The translations under genes and the position numbers were made by a program. Positions 1-5,275 of a stretch of 5,275 nucleotides of DNA are shown in pieces. Origin of the DNA: Caldilineae bacterium (GTDB lineage Bacteria; Chloroflexota; Anaerolineae; J102). Positions within the stretch are counted from its first letter, which is position 1. Each line of letters begins with the position of its first letter. The DNA is taken from positions 1-5,275 of the forward strand of contig DUEQ01000202.1 in the NCBI GenBank assembly GCA_011192085.1, written 5' to 3'. The notes under the pieces are model-generated. The model saw only the letters and a list, made by a program, of their open reading frames with translations. It did no database searches and was not told where the DNA came from.

Positions 1-1641
1 GATCAGCTCGATAGGCAGGAGCAAGTGCCGTTTCGACGCCGGGAGGATTCGATACAGCCCCAGAAAGATGGGAAGAAGCATCGCGGGCAATACGGGATAG
101 AGATAGCGCATTTGAGGCACCGAGCCCCCCTTCCAATCCCCATAGACGACATCCTTGCCCAACGTCAGGGCCAACTGAATCAACAGCGCGGTCAGTAGGA
201 GAAGCAAGCCCGCCCGCTGCCACGTTGCCAGACGCTTGCTGACGATCCCCATGTATCCCAAAATCAGCAAACCCAGCAAGATCGCCGTCACCACGGCGCC
301 GATGAGATAGATGGCGTCGGGCAGGGGCGCGCGCAGCCAACCGAACCACCCCCAAAACGTGCGAAACAGGGTGGCGCCAAATTTGTCCAGTGGGGCTTCG
401 CGAAGGGCTTGAAGCAACGCGCCGGTACGCAGGCTTTCCATGAAGGATTCAGGAATCCAATACTTTCCGGTCGCTTGAATAATGTAGAACAGGCCTGGAA
501 TGGCCAGTATGCCCGCAATAAGGACTCCCCATCCCACGATTTTTGCGCGTCGCGAGGGACGCAGAAAGACCTGAAGCAGGCCCCACAGGGGAAGCGCTCC
601 CAGAAAAGCCAACACGCTGAACGCGGTGCGCTTGGTGTAAATGGCGAGAATGAGGATGGCGAAAAACCAGGTGAGGGTTTTGAAATCGAGTCCGCGGCGC
701 AGGAGCCGGATGGCGAAGAATCCGGTCCAGATGACCAGGGCCTCGGCCATGGGATCGTTGTTGACCGCGGCGTTGGCGGCCAGATGGGAGGGCCAAAGCG
801 CAGCGAAGGCCAGTGCGCCCAAGGCGATCTGCGGATGCGCGGGAAACAGCTCCCGTCCAAGAGCGTAGAGGCCTCCCAGGCTCAGAACCAGCCAGAACAC
901 GCCGAACAGGCGCAAAAGAATCACCGATTGCGAGAGGGTGAGTGCATCGCCCCAGGCGTAGAGCAGCAACCCGGCGAGATCGTAGTAAAGGGGCAGTTGG
1001 AAGAATGCTCGGGAGTAACGCGGCGCCCAAATGACGTCGAAGGATTCGGGCAGGTTATTTGGATCCCAGCCGACAAGAGAATACCCATACCACCAAAAGT
1101 CCTGCGCCTCCATATCCGCGATGAGCTCCCGCTCCCAATCCAGATTCACATCATGATAGCCAGCGCCTGGTCGGCCCAACCGGGCGTTGTGCATGACCAC
1201 TTCGTAATGTCTGGGCTCATCGGGCTGCATCCAGGGCCGAATGGTCACCGCGTACATACCGCCCATGAGCGCGCCCAGCAGGATCAGGCCGATGGCCACG
1301 CCCCGAGGGCCCGACATGCCCTGGCGCAACAACGGCCTGAGCTCGGCGCTCAGCCCCCGTCGCTCTCGATTCGCCAACCAGGCCGACAGGGCGAAGGCCG
1401 CGGCCAAAGCCAGCCAGATCGCGGCCTGCCACAGCGCGCTGCCGCGCTGAAACGCCAATCCCAGGGCGATGAGCATGAATCCCAGAGAGGAGACGAGGGT
1501 AAAGCCGGGCGCGGCGAGTTGCGAGCGCCAGCGTTTTCGGGCCTGGCCCGCAGCGTATAAACTCCAGCTCAGTGAAGCCAGCAGGATGGTTGCGCCGATG
1601 ATCCAAAGCGCGTTGGTGAAAATGCCGTACCAGTTGAGCAT
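1..1641 (-). CDS. DUF2142/GT-C-like multi-spanning membrane protein, possible glycosyltransferase, with an extra N-terminal membrane module (3' end outside window)
   Basis: One frame stays open for 547 codons from an ATG at 1641 to base 1, with no stop, so the C-terminus lies outside the window. The protein is very hydrophobic. Residues 1-105 hold about three membrane segments (roughly 7-30, 47-64, 70-90) with a basic stretch between them. A further segment (about 114-134) leads into a large loop opening with QPDEPRHYE (139-147), the acidic pair expected in the first outer loop of GT-C enzymes. Later landmarks are NNDPMAEAL (294-302), YTKRTAF (335-341), FWGWFGWL (429-436) and MRYLYPVLPA (511-520). 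The last two resemble the FWG-FGW and GRYLFP-LP motifs that I recall from the DUF2142 family. GT-C proteins move sugars from polyprenyl-phosphate donors on the outer membrane face; activity here is inference. The start lies 14 bp after the ligase stop, with no Shine-Dalgarno motif. A GT39-like assignment is the alternative. I am sure of the frame and membrane nature, moderately sure of the family. Confidence 0.82.
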   Translation of the reverse strand, partial: MLNWYGIFTNALWIIGATILLASLSWSLYAAGQARKRWRSQLAAPGFTLVSSLGFMLIALGLAFQRGSALWQAAIWLALAAAFALSAWLANRERRGLSAELRPLLRQGMSGPRGVAIGLILLGALMGGMYAVTIRPWMQPDEPRHYEVVMHNARLGRPGAGYHDVNLDWERELIADMEAQDFWWYGYSLVGWDPNNLPESFDVIWAPRYSRAFFQLPLYYDLAGLLLYAWGDALTLSQSVILLRLFGVFWLVLSLGGLYALGRELFPAHPQIALGALAFAALWPSHLAANAAVNNDPMAEALVIWTGFFAIRLLRRGLDFKTLTWFFAILILAIYTKRTAFSVLAFLGALPLWGLLQVFLRPSRRAKIVGWGVLIAGILAIPGLFYIIQATGKYWIPESFMESLRTGALLQALREAPLDKFGATLFRTFWGWFGWLRAPLPDAIYLIGAVVTAILLGLLILGYMGIVSKRLATWQRAGLLLLLTALLIQLALTLGKDVVYGDWKGGSVPQMRYLYPVLPAMLLPIFLGLYRILPASKRHLLLPIELI

Positions 1642-1647
1642 GGAATA

Positions 1648-1682
1648 ATCTGTGGTCAGGAGTCAGGGATCAAAGGTTGGGT
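1648..1682. repeat. Five-unit heptamer array overlapping the end of the O-antigen ligase gene
   Basis: Five 7-bp units fit this interval. GTCAGGA (1655-1661) and GTCAGGG (1662-1668) are nearly identical, and the others (ATCTGTG, ATCAAAG, GTTGGGT) keep the RT start. It covers the last eight codons and the TGA stop of the ligase gene and most of the 14-bp gap before the next gene. The unit style matches the array at 3999-4082, so both probably belong to one dispersed repeat family. Confidence 0.6.
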
Positions 1683-2897
1683 GTACATTCCCACTGCCAT
1701 CATCAGACCGAAAAGACCCCAGATGACAATCGCGGAGAGCGGAGAGTAGGTGGGCGTATCCACGATGCCGTGCACCAGGAGGACGGTGAGTGAGCCCAGC
1801 AGGCCCACAGCCAGGGAACGGGCCCAATCCTGGGCCTGCCGGATCTGACGGCTGAGGCTGAAGAGCAGAATGAAGAAAAATGCCAGATAAAGCACCAGGC
1901 CCGGATAGCCCATCTCCGCCAGCGCCTGAAGATAGATGTTGTGGGCGTGGGGCACGTCCGCGGTGATGTTGACCTTAAAGGAGGGATAGAGCAAATTCAT
2001 CACGCGAGGAAAGCTGCCCAGGCCAATGCCAGTGAAGGGAAAATCCAAACCCGCATAGATGGCCCGGCTCCAGAGCTCCGTCCGTTGCGCCATGGAATGC
2101 ACGCCATTGCCGCTAGGGTCAGCATTCAAAAAGGCGTCTAAAATGGCGCCTCCCTTCAACGCGGCCACGCCCAACGCGATCCATCCCCCCATCCACCACA
2201 GCCAGCGCAAGGGATTGATCAAAACGCCCGTGACGACGACGATGGCGACCAATAAGGCCAGGATCGCGCCCCGGGATTGGGTGAGCATCACGGCGGCGGC
2301 AAGCAGGATGAGGGCGACGATGGCCAGGATGCGCTGCGTCCAATGGTGCGGACGTATGCTCAGGGCCAGGGCCGGGGGCAGGAACAGGGCCAGGAGGCCG
2401 CCCGCCATGTTGGGGTTGAAGCCATTTTCATCGCCGGGCAGACGCAGGCCCGAAGGGAGAATCTCATACATCGATTTGGCGATGAAAGGCAGCTTCTGTT
2501 CAGCATAAAACCTCGTCCCCGGCACAATGGCGATGGTGAACGCCACGCCCGCCAACAACAGAAGCCAGCCTGTCCATCGCAACGCGGCGTTTTCGGCCTG
2601 CATGGCCAGAGCGTAGAAGATGGCGATGTTGGCTATGAAGGCGTAGGTGCGGGGGAGGGTGATGTCGCGCTCGGGCGCGGCCCAGAGGCCCAGGGGCAAC
2701 AATGCCAACAAGCCCAGGAGGATGAGATCCGCGGGAGTGTGGCTGAGCCAGCGGCCCGTCACCGCACTGCGAACGATCAGGAGCGCGGCCAACCAGATCA
2801 TCGCGGCCGTGGGCGCCCACGCGGGAACGTGCGCGCTGAAGAACAGAACCGGAATGGGAGGGAGGGCCAGCAGGCCGAAGAGCCAAGGGGAGCGCAT
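1656..2897 (-). CDS. O-antigen ligase / polymerase family membrane protein (Wzy_C / WaaL type)
   Basis: This is a complete 413-residue protein with about ten to twelve hydrophobic segments (among them about 5-21, 28-46, 57-73, 84-100, 108-126, 164-182, 188-207, 210-227, 331-347, 359-378, 388-404). The family core is clear. It has LTQSRGAILALL (205-216) with the conserved SRG arginine, RTELWSRAI (272-280), PFTGIGLGSF (287-296) ahead of the large outer loop, and HAHNIYLQALAEMG (317-330), which matches the His-Asn...Glu-x-Gly pattern of WaaL and Wzy. Length is usual for the family. Such proteins join lipid-linked glycans outside the cytoplasmic membrane, either to an acceptor (ligase) or to each other (polymerase); sequence alone does not separate these. 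The ATG at 2897 lies 23 bp after the nucleotidyltransferase stop, has no clear Shine-Dalgarno sequence, and is followed directly by a hydrophobic segment. The last eight codons and the stop lie inside a heptamer repeat, so the C-terminus (QPLIPDS) may be repeat-derived. Confidence 0.9.
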   Translation of the reverse strand: MRSPWLFGLLALPPIPVLFFSAHVPAWAPTAAMIWLAALLIVRSAVTGRWLSHTPADLILLGLLALLPLGLWAAPERDITLPRTYAFIANIAIFYALAMQAENAALRWTGWLLLLAGVAFTIAIVPGTRFYAEQKLPFIAKSMYEILPSGLRLPGDENGFNPNMAGGLLALFLPPALALSIRPHHWTQRILAIVALILLAAAVMLTQSRGAILALLVAIVVVTGVLINPLRWLWWMGGWIALGVAALKGGAILDAFLNADPSGNGVHSMAQRTELWSRAIYAGLDFPFTGIGLGSFPRVMNLLYPSFKVNITADVPHAHNIYLQALAEMGYPGLVLYLAFFFILLFSLSRQIRQAQDWARSLAVGLLGSLTVLLVHGIVDTPTYSPLSAIVIWGLFGLMMAVGMYTQPLIPDS

Positions 2898-2920
2898 GGG
2901 GGACAGGAAGTTCCGTATTC

Positions 2921-3994
2921 TCAGTGTAGTTTGCGGGCGGCGTCGAACCAGCGGTAGGGATAGGCCAGGAGCCAGGGCAGGCCGGGATAGCGGCGTTGCA
3001 TATAGGCCCGAGAGGGCAGCAGCATGTGCATCATCTGTTGCATGCGTTGTCGCCAGGTAAGCCCCCGCATGATATGAAGAACGGCGAGACTGGTCGTGCG
3101 TCGCGGCGATGTGGCGCTGCGAAAGTCATTATACCCGCTGAGTTGGTCCACGGGGAACTCCAACCACGCCCGAATCGCCCGCGGCAGGGGCGAGCCGAAC
3201 CATGTCCGAGCCAGATGAATGGCCTGATGCAGGGCCGCCTCCCAGCCCAGGATCTGCGCCCGGGCGAGGACCTGCTCCCAATCCAGGGTCTCGCCCCAAC
3301 GTCGGAGGAGCTGATCGATGTCGTAGAACCAGACGCCTACTGCGGATTGTTCGCCGCCATGCTCCAGCACCGCATGGGCTGCGGCGTGCAAGAGCTGGGC
3401 CGCGGGCGTAAGCGTGAGGAAAGGCGCGCCTTCCAGCTCATGCCGCTCGGTCTGATTCAGGAACCAATCCAGGCCTGCGTTTCCCGCGGGCAGCATGGGC
3501 AGGGTGCGATGAGGCTCGAAGCGCACGCCCGTGGCCCGGTCGACGAAGATGAAGTGATGGAGATAGCCCGCGTCGCTGCCGGGAGCCAGGCCCGATTCCT
3601 CATACCCAGCCTGCCGCAATCGCGCCACCCCATCCATCAGGCGCTCCGGTGGCGCCAGCAGGTCGATGTCGTTCATGGGACGGATGGCGGGATCGTCGTA
3701 GAGGGTGAGGGCCAGGGCCGCGCCCTTGAGGAGGATGACGGGCAGGCTGGGCTCTTGGTTCATGAGGGCAAGGAAGCGCTGCAGCGCGGTCTTGCGCAGT
3801 AGCCACTGCGCCCGGGCCTGGGCGTAGGCTGCGTCCAGATAGGCGCGTGTCTCCGCTGGCAGGGGTTCATGGGCCAAAACGCGGGCGGCCGCGGGCGCGA
3901 GGCGATTAGCGTCGAGCCAGGTGAGGTGGTCGTAGGGCCGCGTGGTTGAGGGAGTGAGGGGTTGAGTGAGTGGACGAAAGGCGGGAGGGAGCAT
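2921..3994 (-). CDS. Nucleotidyltransferase-fold protein of the NTP_transf_5 type (unknown substrate)
   Basis: This is a complete 357-residue soluble-looking protein. The diagnostic region is LLKGAALALTLYDDP (88-102) followed by IRPMNDIDLL (104-113). The Lys-Gly pair and the R-P-M-x-D-I-D-L-L block carrying Asp109 and Asp111 match the metal-binding Asp-x-Asp of the polymerase-beta-like fold as seen in the uncharacterised NTP_transf_5 family. Further conserved-looking points are FEPHRTL (159-165), LLHAAAHAVLEHG (201-213) and WFYDIDQLL (222-230). The C-terminal third is rich in Arg, Trp and His. Members often sit in polysaccharide and peptide-modification loci, but I know of no established substrate. 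The ATG at 3994 is the only ATG before residue 78 and an in-frame TAA lies 18 bases upstream. No Shine-Dalgarno motif is present because the upstream region is a heptamer array. Residues about 7-17 are encoded by an octamer-periodic repeat and may not belong to the ancestral protein; a later non-ATG start is possible. Confidence 0.85.
   Translation of the reverse strand: MLPPAFRPLTQPLTPSTTRPYDHLTWLDANRLAPAAARVLAHEPLPAETRAYLDAAYAQARAQWLLRKTALQRFLALMNQEPSLPVILLKGAALALTLYDDPAIRPMNDIDLLAPPERLMDGVARLRQAGYEESGLAPGSDAGYLHHFIFVDRATGVRFEPHRTLPMLPAGNAGLDWFLNQTERHELEGAPFLTLTPAAQLLHAAAHAVLEHGGEQSAVGVWFYDIDQLLRRWGETLDWEQVLARAQILGWEAALHQAIHLARTWFGSPLPRAIRAWLEFPVDQLSGYNDFRSATSPRRTTSLAVLHIMRGLTWRQRMQQMMHMLLPSRAYMQRRYPGLPWLLAYPYRWFDAARKLH
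3945..3976. repeat. Octamer-periodic repeat in the 5' end of the nucleotidyltransferase gene
   Basis: Four 8-bp units follow one another on the + strand. GTTGAGGG, AGTGAGGG and GTTGAGTG are close copies and AGTGGACG is a looser one. They encode residues about 7-17, a Leu/Thr/Pro-rich stretch with an internal PLTQPLTP repetition. The period is 8 rather than 7, but the position next to the large heptamer array suggests a related origin. Confidence 0.55.
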
Positions 3995-3998
3995 TGCG

Positions 3999-4082
3999 GT
4001 ATTCAGTAATTAGTCGGATGTCGGAAGGCAGAGATCAGAGGTCAGAGGTCTGACGTTGGACATCGAACGTTGGACGAAGGCA
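3999..4082. repeat. Degenerate heptamer tandem array, 12 units
   Basis: Twelve consecutive 7-bp units fit this interval exactly. On the + strand the first base is G or A in all twelve and the second is T in ten. Typical units are GTCGGAT, ATCAGAG, GTCAGAG and GTTGGAC. GTTGGAC occurs twice, at 4055-4061 and 4069-4075, with ATCGAAC between. Seen from the minus strand, units mostly end in AC or AT. Positions 4041-4054 form a perfect 6-bp inverted repeat (GTCAGA / TCTGAC with GG between). The array ends four bases before the start codon at 3994. It resembles in style the short tandemly repeated repetitive (STRR) heptamers described in cyanobacteria, but the units here vary much more. Confidence 0.8.
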
Positions 4083-4105
4083 AAAAAAGACCCCGACGGG
4101 CGGGG
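4082..4105 (-). terminator. Rho-independent terminator after the dehydratase gene
   Basis: On the minus strand a perfect 5-bp G+C stem (CCCCG, 4105-4101, with CGGGG, 4095-4091) encloses the five-base loop CCCGT. Two bases (TC) and then seven T residues (4088-4082) follow. A further G·U pair could extend the stem. The stem is short but all G+C, and the T run is uninterrupted and correctly placed for minus-strand transcription. It lies about 170 bp past the dehydratase stop and about 90 bp before the nucleotidyltransferase start, so it probably separates two transcription units. Confidence 0.65.
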
Positions 4106-4114
4106 CGGTGAGGA

Positions 4115-4142
4115 GTGTTCAGTAAACAGTAATCAGTGGGCA
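4115..4142. repeat. Four-unit heptamer array of the GTNNNCA type
   Basis: Four consecutive 7-bp units all begin with GT and end with CA on the + strand (for example GTAAACA and GTAATCA). The most start-proximal unit of the larger array, GTATTCA at 3999-4005, has the same form, which links the two arrays. They are not in the same 7-bp phase, and the terminator lies between them. Confidence 0.7.
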
Positions 4143-4272
4143 AGGGGGCGGAGTGAGGTGGAGGCGCGGCGTCATCACATTATGTCTTTACAGATTCATA
4201 AATTCCTGAACATTTACACCGCATTCCCGATAGAGACTGGAGAGATATGATTTGGTGTGCTGAAAAATGACG

Positions 4273-5275
4273 TCAATACCAGCGGGCGGAGAGGGGGATG
4301 GGAAAATCGGGATCGTCGATGTCTGGGTCGCCGCTGGCGTGGGCGATGTCTTCTACAGTACGAGGGAAGACCTCCGCAGGAGGCCTGTATTCGGGCACAA
4401 GCCCGGCGATTAGGGCCAGAGCGTCACGTACGCGCCCTGTGCGGGAGAGATCATATAGCAAATCCAGAGCCTGCGCCAGGTCCTGTGGTTGTTGATAGCG
4501 GGAGGTCACTCGCAATATCTTTTCATGCTCGGTAGGCGCATGGTCTTCGTGCCCTTGATAGAGCTCTTCGGCCAATTTTTCACCCGGACGTAAACCGATA
4601 AATTTGATTTGAATATCCTCATCTGGCGTGAGCCCTGAAAGTCGAATGAGGTCGCGGGCCAAATCGACAATTTTCACGGGATCGCCCATCTCCAACATGA
4701 AAAGCTCGCCTTGTCGCCCCATCGCGCCAGCTTGCAACACCAATTGCACGGCTTCGGGAATGGTCATGAAGTATCGGGTTACCTCAGGGTGGGTCACAGT
4801 GACGGGACCGCCCGCGGCGATCTGTTTTTTGAAAAAGGGAACTACGCTGCCGCGGCTGCCAAGGACATTGCCGAACCTCACAGCCACATAGGGGCGACCG
4901 CTTCGCGCAGCCGCATCCAGGGTCAGCAATTCCGCCATCCGTTTGGTCACCCCCATGATATTGGCTGGATTCACGGCTTTATCGGTTGAGATGAGAACGA
5001 AACGCTGCACATCGTAAGCCAGACAGGTTTCCAACAGGAAATGCGTGCCCAAAATGTTGTTGGTGATGGCGTCGATGGGATTGGCTTCCATCAGAGGCAC
5101 ATGCTTGTGCGCCGCAGCATGAAAAACCAGACCGGGGCGATAAGCGGCAAACACTTGTTTCAATCGAGGCCAATCACGCACGTCAGCAATCACTGGCGTG
5201 ATGCGTTCGAGGGATGTATGGCCATAAACGAACTCGGAACGCAACTCATTATGTATCTCGAAAATGCTATTTTCA
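4273..5275 (-). CDS. Nucleotide-sugar 4,6-dehydratase, WbpM/PglF/CapD (polysaccharide biosynthesis protein) type, C-terminal part
   Basis: The frame is open from the window edge to the TGA at 4275-4273, giving 333 visible codons; the start and the NAD-binding glycine motif are outside. A TTG at 5244 is not the real start, because the in-frame residues upstream (ENSIFEIHNEL) continue the family sequence. Counting from that TTG codon as residue 1, AAAHKHVPLME (43-53), LISTDKAVNPANIMGVTK (84-101), VRFGNVLGSRGSVVPFF (122-138), HPEVTRYFMTIPEA (152-165) and IGLRPGEKLAEEL (216-228) are hallmark blocks of the polysaccharide-biosynthesis SDR family. Met97 precedes Lys101, so the triad is Ser-Met-Lys rather than Ser-Tyr-Lys. 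This is the known variant of the large membrane-anchored WbpM/PglF group, which makes UDP-4-keto-6-deoxy-GlcNAc. The exact substrate is inference, as is an upstream transmembrane half. The tail after residue 288 is rich in Asp and Pro. The product would feed rare amino sugar synthesis for the glycan assembled by the neighbours. Confidence 0.93.
   Translation of the reverse strand, partial: ENSIFEIHNELRSEFVYGHTSLERITPVIADVRDWPRLKQVFAAYRPGLVFHAAAHKHVPLMEANPIDAITNNILGTHFLLETCLAYDVQRFVLISTDKAVNPANIMGVTKRMAELLTLDAAARSGRPYVAVRFGNVLGSRGSVVPFFKKQIAAGGPVTVTHPEVTRYFMTIPEAVQLVLQAGAMGRQGELFMLEMGDPVKIVDLARDLIRLSGLTPDEDIQIKFIGLRPGEKLAEELYQGHEDHAPTEHEKILRVTSRYQQPQDLAQALDLLYDLSRTGRVRDALALIAGLVPEYRPPAEVFPRTVEDIAHASGDPDIDDPDFPIPLSARWY

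Larger units (their letters stand above)
3995..4272. other. 278-bp intergenic region between dehydratase and nucleotidyltransferase genes
   Basis: No coding potential is convincing here. Reading along the minus strand, it holds an AT-richer stretch (4272-4174), a G/C-rich purine-skewed stretch (about 4170-4143), a four-unit heptamer array, a rho-independent terminator, and a twelve-unit heptamer array ending just before the ATG at 3994. The short open frames on the + strand show no recognisable protein and run through the repeats. A promoter for the three downstream genes should lie between the terminator and 3994, or read-through must occur. I see no convincing -35/-10 pair. Confidence 0.8.

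Noticed and set aside
409..1560. A 383-codon open frame on the + strand
   Set aside because: It lies antisense to the well-supported membrane protein gene. Its translation is rich in Gln, Gly, Glu and Arg with no recognisable domain, as expected for the complement of GC-rich hydrophobic codons.
288..1606. Several overlapping partial minus-strand frames that might suggest a frameshifted gene between 1 and 1641
   Set aside because: A single frame is open for all 547 codons from 1641 to base 1 and carries ordered family motifs throughout, so no frameshift is needed.
2277..3802. Long + strand open frames (2277-2957 and 2996-3802) antisense to the ligase and nucleotidyltransferase genes
   Set aside because: Composition is Gln/Gly/Arg-rich and low in hydrophobic residues, with no motif. 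The minus strand carries recognisable conserved families over the same bases.
3999..4142. Repeat region as a CRISPR array
   Set aside because: Units are 7 bp, contiguous and degenerate, with no spacers of regular length and no cas genes.
4179..4184. CATAAT on the minus strand as a -10 promoter box
   Set aside because: No acceptable -35 hexamer lies at 16-18 bp spacing, and the terminator at 4105-4082 would stop a transcript from it before the next gene.
4056..4535. Small + strand open frames at 4056-4250 and 4257-4535
   Set aside because: The first runs through the repeats and the terminator and the second is antisense to the dehydratase. Neither has a motif or a convincing ribosome site.
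5242..5244. TTG as start codon of the dehydratase
   Set aside because: The same frame is open upstream to the window edge, and the residues there fit the family. The real start and the NAD-binding motif are outside.

Overview
The window is one segment of a surface-polysaccharide (O-antigen, capsule or exopolysaccharide) locus. All four genes are on the minus strand, so the locus reads from base 5275 down to base 1. GC is high (roughly 60%). The gene set, the sequence style of the uncharacterised nucleotidyltransferase and the DUF2142-like membrane protein, and the short word-like repeats between genes all suggest an environmental Chloroflexota bacterium, possibly Anaerolineae-like. This placement is inference; the window contains no rRNA or other marker gene.

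Layout in transcription order: (1) >5275-4273, the C-terminal catalytic part of a WbpM/PglF/CapD-type nucleotide-sugar 4,6-dehydratase, cut by the window edge. (2) 4272-3995, a 278-bp non-coding gap holding an AT-richer stretch, a small four-unit heptamer array, a rho-independent terminator and a twelve-unit degenerate heptamer array that stops four bases before the next start codon. (3) 3994-2921, a nucleotidyltransferase-fold protein of the NTP_transf_5 type. (4) 2897-1656, a Wzy/WaaL-type O-antigen ligase or polymerase. (5) 1641->1, a large multi-spanning membrane protein with DUF2142/GT-C hallmarks and an extra N-terminal membrane module, cut by the other window edge. Genes 3-5 are only 23 and 14 bp apart and probably form one transcript. 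The dehydratase is probably separated from them by the terminator.

Working model: the dehydratase makes a 4-keto-6-deoxy nucleotide sugar, a precursor of rare amino sugars. The DUF2142/GT-C-like protein may add sugars from a lipid carrier at the outer membrane face, and the Wzy/WaaL-like protein joins or polymerises lipid-linked glycans. The nucleotidyltransferase-fold protein has no assignable substrate.

The most unusual signal is not a gene. Arrays with a strict 7-bp period but degenerate sequence (each unit usually starts with RT on the + strand) sit at the gene junctions. One forms the whole region upstream of the nucleotidyltransferase start. Another runs into the end of the O-antigen ligase gene and includes its stop codon. 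An octamer-periodic relative lies within the first codons of the nucleotidyltransferase. No conserved novel defence or mobile system is visible.
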